Shown: positions 33,296-34,429 of the stretch, piece by piece | Layout of the letters: every line of letters starts with the position of its first letter | How positions within the stretch are numbered: the first letter of the stretch is position 1 | NCBI GenBank assembly: GCA_001784735.1 | Contig: MFSB01000033.1 | Coordinates: 439-34,867, forward strand | Length of the DNA: 34,429 nucleotides | Source of the DNA: Candidatus Moranbacteria bacterium RIFCSPLOWO2_12_FULL_48_12 | GTDB taxonomy: Bacteria; Patescibacteriota; Minisyncoccia; Moranbacterales; UBA1568 | Direction of reading: 5' to 3' | Translations under genes and position numbers: made by a program | The notes under the pieces: generated by a model | The model's input: only the letters and a program-made list of their open reading frames with translations | What the model was told of the DNA's origin: nothing | The model's database searches: none

Positions 33296-34201
33296 CTATA
33301 CCGAAAGGAAGAGTTTTTCTATAAGAAGCCGCGCGTTGCTCTGCGTCGTCTTGAGAAGCATAAGCGTTTCTTCCACCGCTTCCAAGAGTCCGAAGAAGCG
33401 CGTCGTATAGCGCGGATCGGCGCCCTTGAGAGCCTGCGCATAGAGTCCCGGCAGCCACCATTCGAACAACCGCACCGTTTCAGGAATATTTTTTGCCAAT
33501 TCTTCCGCCAAACGGAGGCGCTCCCCGAGCGTCAAGGTCGTGAGGCGGAAGAGACGCTCCAGCTTCTCTTGCTCAACGCGAAAGCTCTGCGGGTCATGCG
33601 CTGCCCGGACAATCATCCCCGGTCTGCCCAAAGAAAAGAAAAATGGCGCGAGGATATGCTCTCCGTTTCTCACGAACAAAGTGTCCAGTCCCTCTTCTAT
33701 TTCTTCGGACGATACATAATCGAAGCGGATGCGCTCGGCACGCGAGAGAATCGTCGGGAGAATGTTTCCCACATCATGCGTCACCAATACCATCACGGCG
33801 GTAGACTTGGGCTCTTCAAGGGTCTTCAAAATGACATTCTGGGCGGTTTGCGTGAGCTTGTGCGCCTCTTCGATAATGACGACCCGAAAATGCCCCCTGG
33901 CCGGAAAGCGCCCTAAGAATTGCAGCGCCTCGCGCATCGCTTCCGCTCCGATACTCTTCTCTTTGGTGATGCCGCGCTTGGCAACTTCTTCCGGCCGGAC
34001 AATGAGCACATCGAAAGGGTGCGGCTTGTTCTCGCTCGGCTCGAAATCCGGCTCACCGACCAGAATACTGGCAAATTCCAGGGCGCAGAGACTCTTCCCC
34101 ACGCCTTGCGGGCCTGAGAAAAGGTAGCCTTGGGAAATCTTGTTCTCCCGAGCGAGCTTTTTCAACCGCTCTCTGACTGCATGATGACCGATGATTTTCA
34201 T
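33296..34201 (-). CDS. holB: DNA polymerase III delta'-like (clamp loader AAA+) subunit
   Basis: MKIIGHHAVRERLKKLARENKISQGYLFSGPQGVGKSLCALEFA...VVIIEEAHKLTQTAQNVILKTLEEPKSTAVMVLVTHDVGNILPTILSRAERIRF; start revised to ATG at 34201. Confidence 0.88.
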   Translation of the reverse strand: MKIIGHHAVRERLKKLARENKISQGYLFSGPQGVGKSLCALEFASILVGEPDFEPSENKPHPFDVLIVRPEEVAKRGITKEKSIGAEAMREALQFLGRFPARGHFRVVIIEEAHKLTQTAQNVILKTLEEPKSTAVMVLVTHDVGNILPTILSRAERIRFDYVSSEEIEEGLDTLFVRNGEHILAPFFFSLGRPGMIVRAAHDPQSFRVEQEKLERLFRLTTLTLGERLRLAEELAKNIPETVRLFEWWLPGLYAQALKGADPRYTTRFFGLLEAVEETLMLLKTTQSNARLLIEKLFLSV

Positions 34202-34318
34202 AATGTAAAATGTAAAAATCAAAATTCAAAATGACAGATTAAAATTCAAAAATATGAATGCGCTCTAAATCTTTACATTTTGCATTGTCATTTTGATTTT
34301 TGATATTTCATTTTTCCA
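34202..34318. repeat. Degenerate heptad-bracketed region upstream of holB
   Basis: aatgtaaaatgtaaaaatcaaaattcaaaatgacagattaaaattcaaaa ... tttacattttgcattgtcattttgatttttgatatttca. Confidence 0.65.
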
Positions 34319-34429
34319 TTAAAACCTTCTAAAGGCACTCTTCAATAAATCCAGCACCTTCACCACAGGGTATTAAACCCTGTGGGAAGGATTTTATGTT
34401 TCCATTCATCCCCGTGGCAAGACCACGGG

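Overview
This 34.4 kb window looks like a chromosomal segment from a reduced, ultra-small-type bacterium, most consistent with Candidate Phyla Radiation/Patescibacteria. That placement is inferred from gene content and style; no search was run. Core genes are clear: tsf, rpsB, rpmE, prfA, prmC, a WecA/TagO/MraY-type transferase, rmuC, an FtsQ/POTRA-like gene and a holB-like gene. There are also two GT39/PMT-like glycosyltransferases, a DUF192 protein, a HAD hydrolase and a PP2C-like membrane protein. The most unusual coding region is 15.2-27.8 kb on the minus strand. It is a six-gene block of three ~1000-aa proteins with internally repeated domains, two small proteins, and a VirD4/TraG-like type IV secretion ATPase. 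The most unusual non-coding signal is a set of 7-bp-periodic degenerate arrays. Their motifs differ between loci, they sit directly upstream of many start codons that lack a Shine-Dalgarno, and two lie inside prmC. Other observations are three long inverted-repeat (MITE-like or leader-RNA) elements, dispersed palindromic REP-like elements (some apparently in-frame inside genes), a 23-aa Lys/Arg-rich ORF missing from the ORF track, and a truncated HTH gene at the left edge. No rRNA, tRNA or CRISPR array was recognised. All family calls are by eye from motifs.
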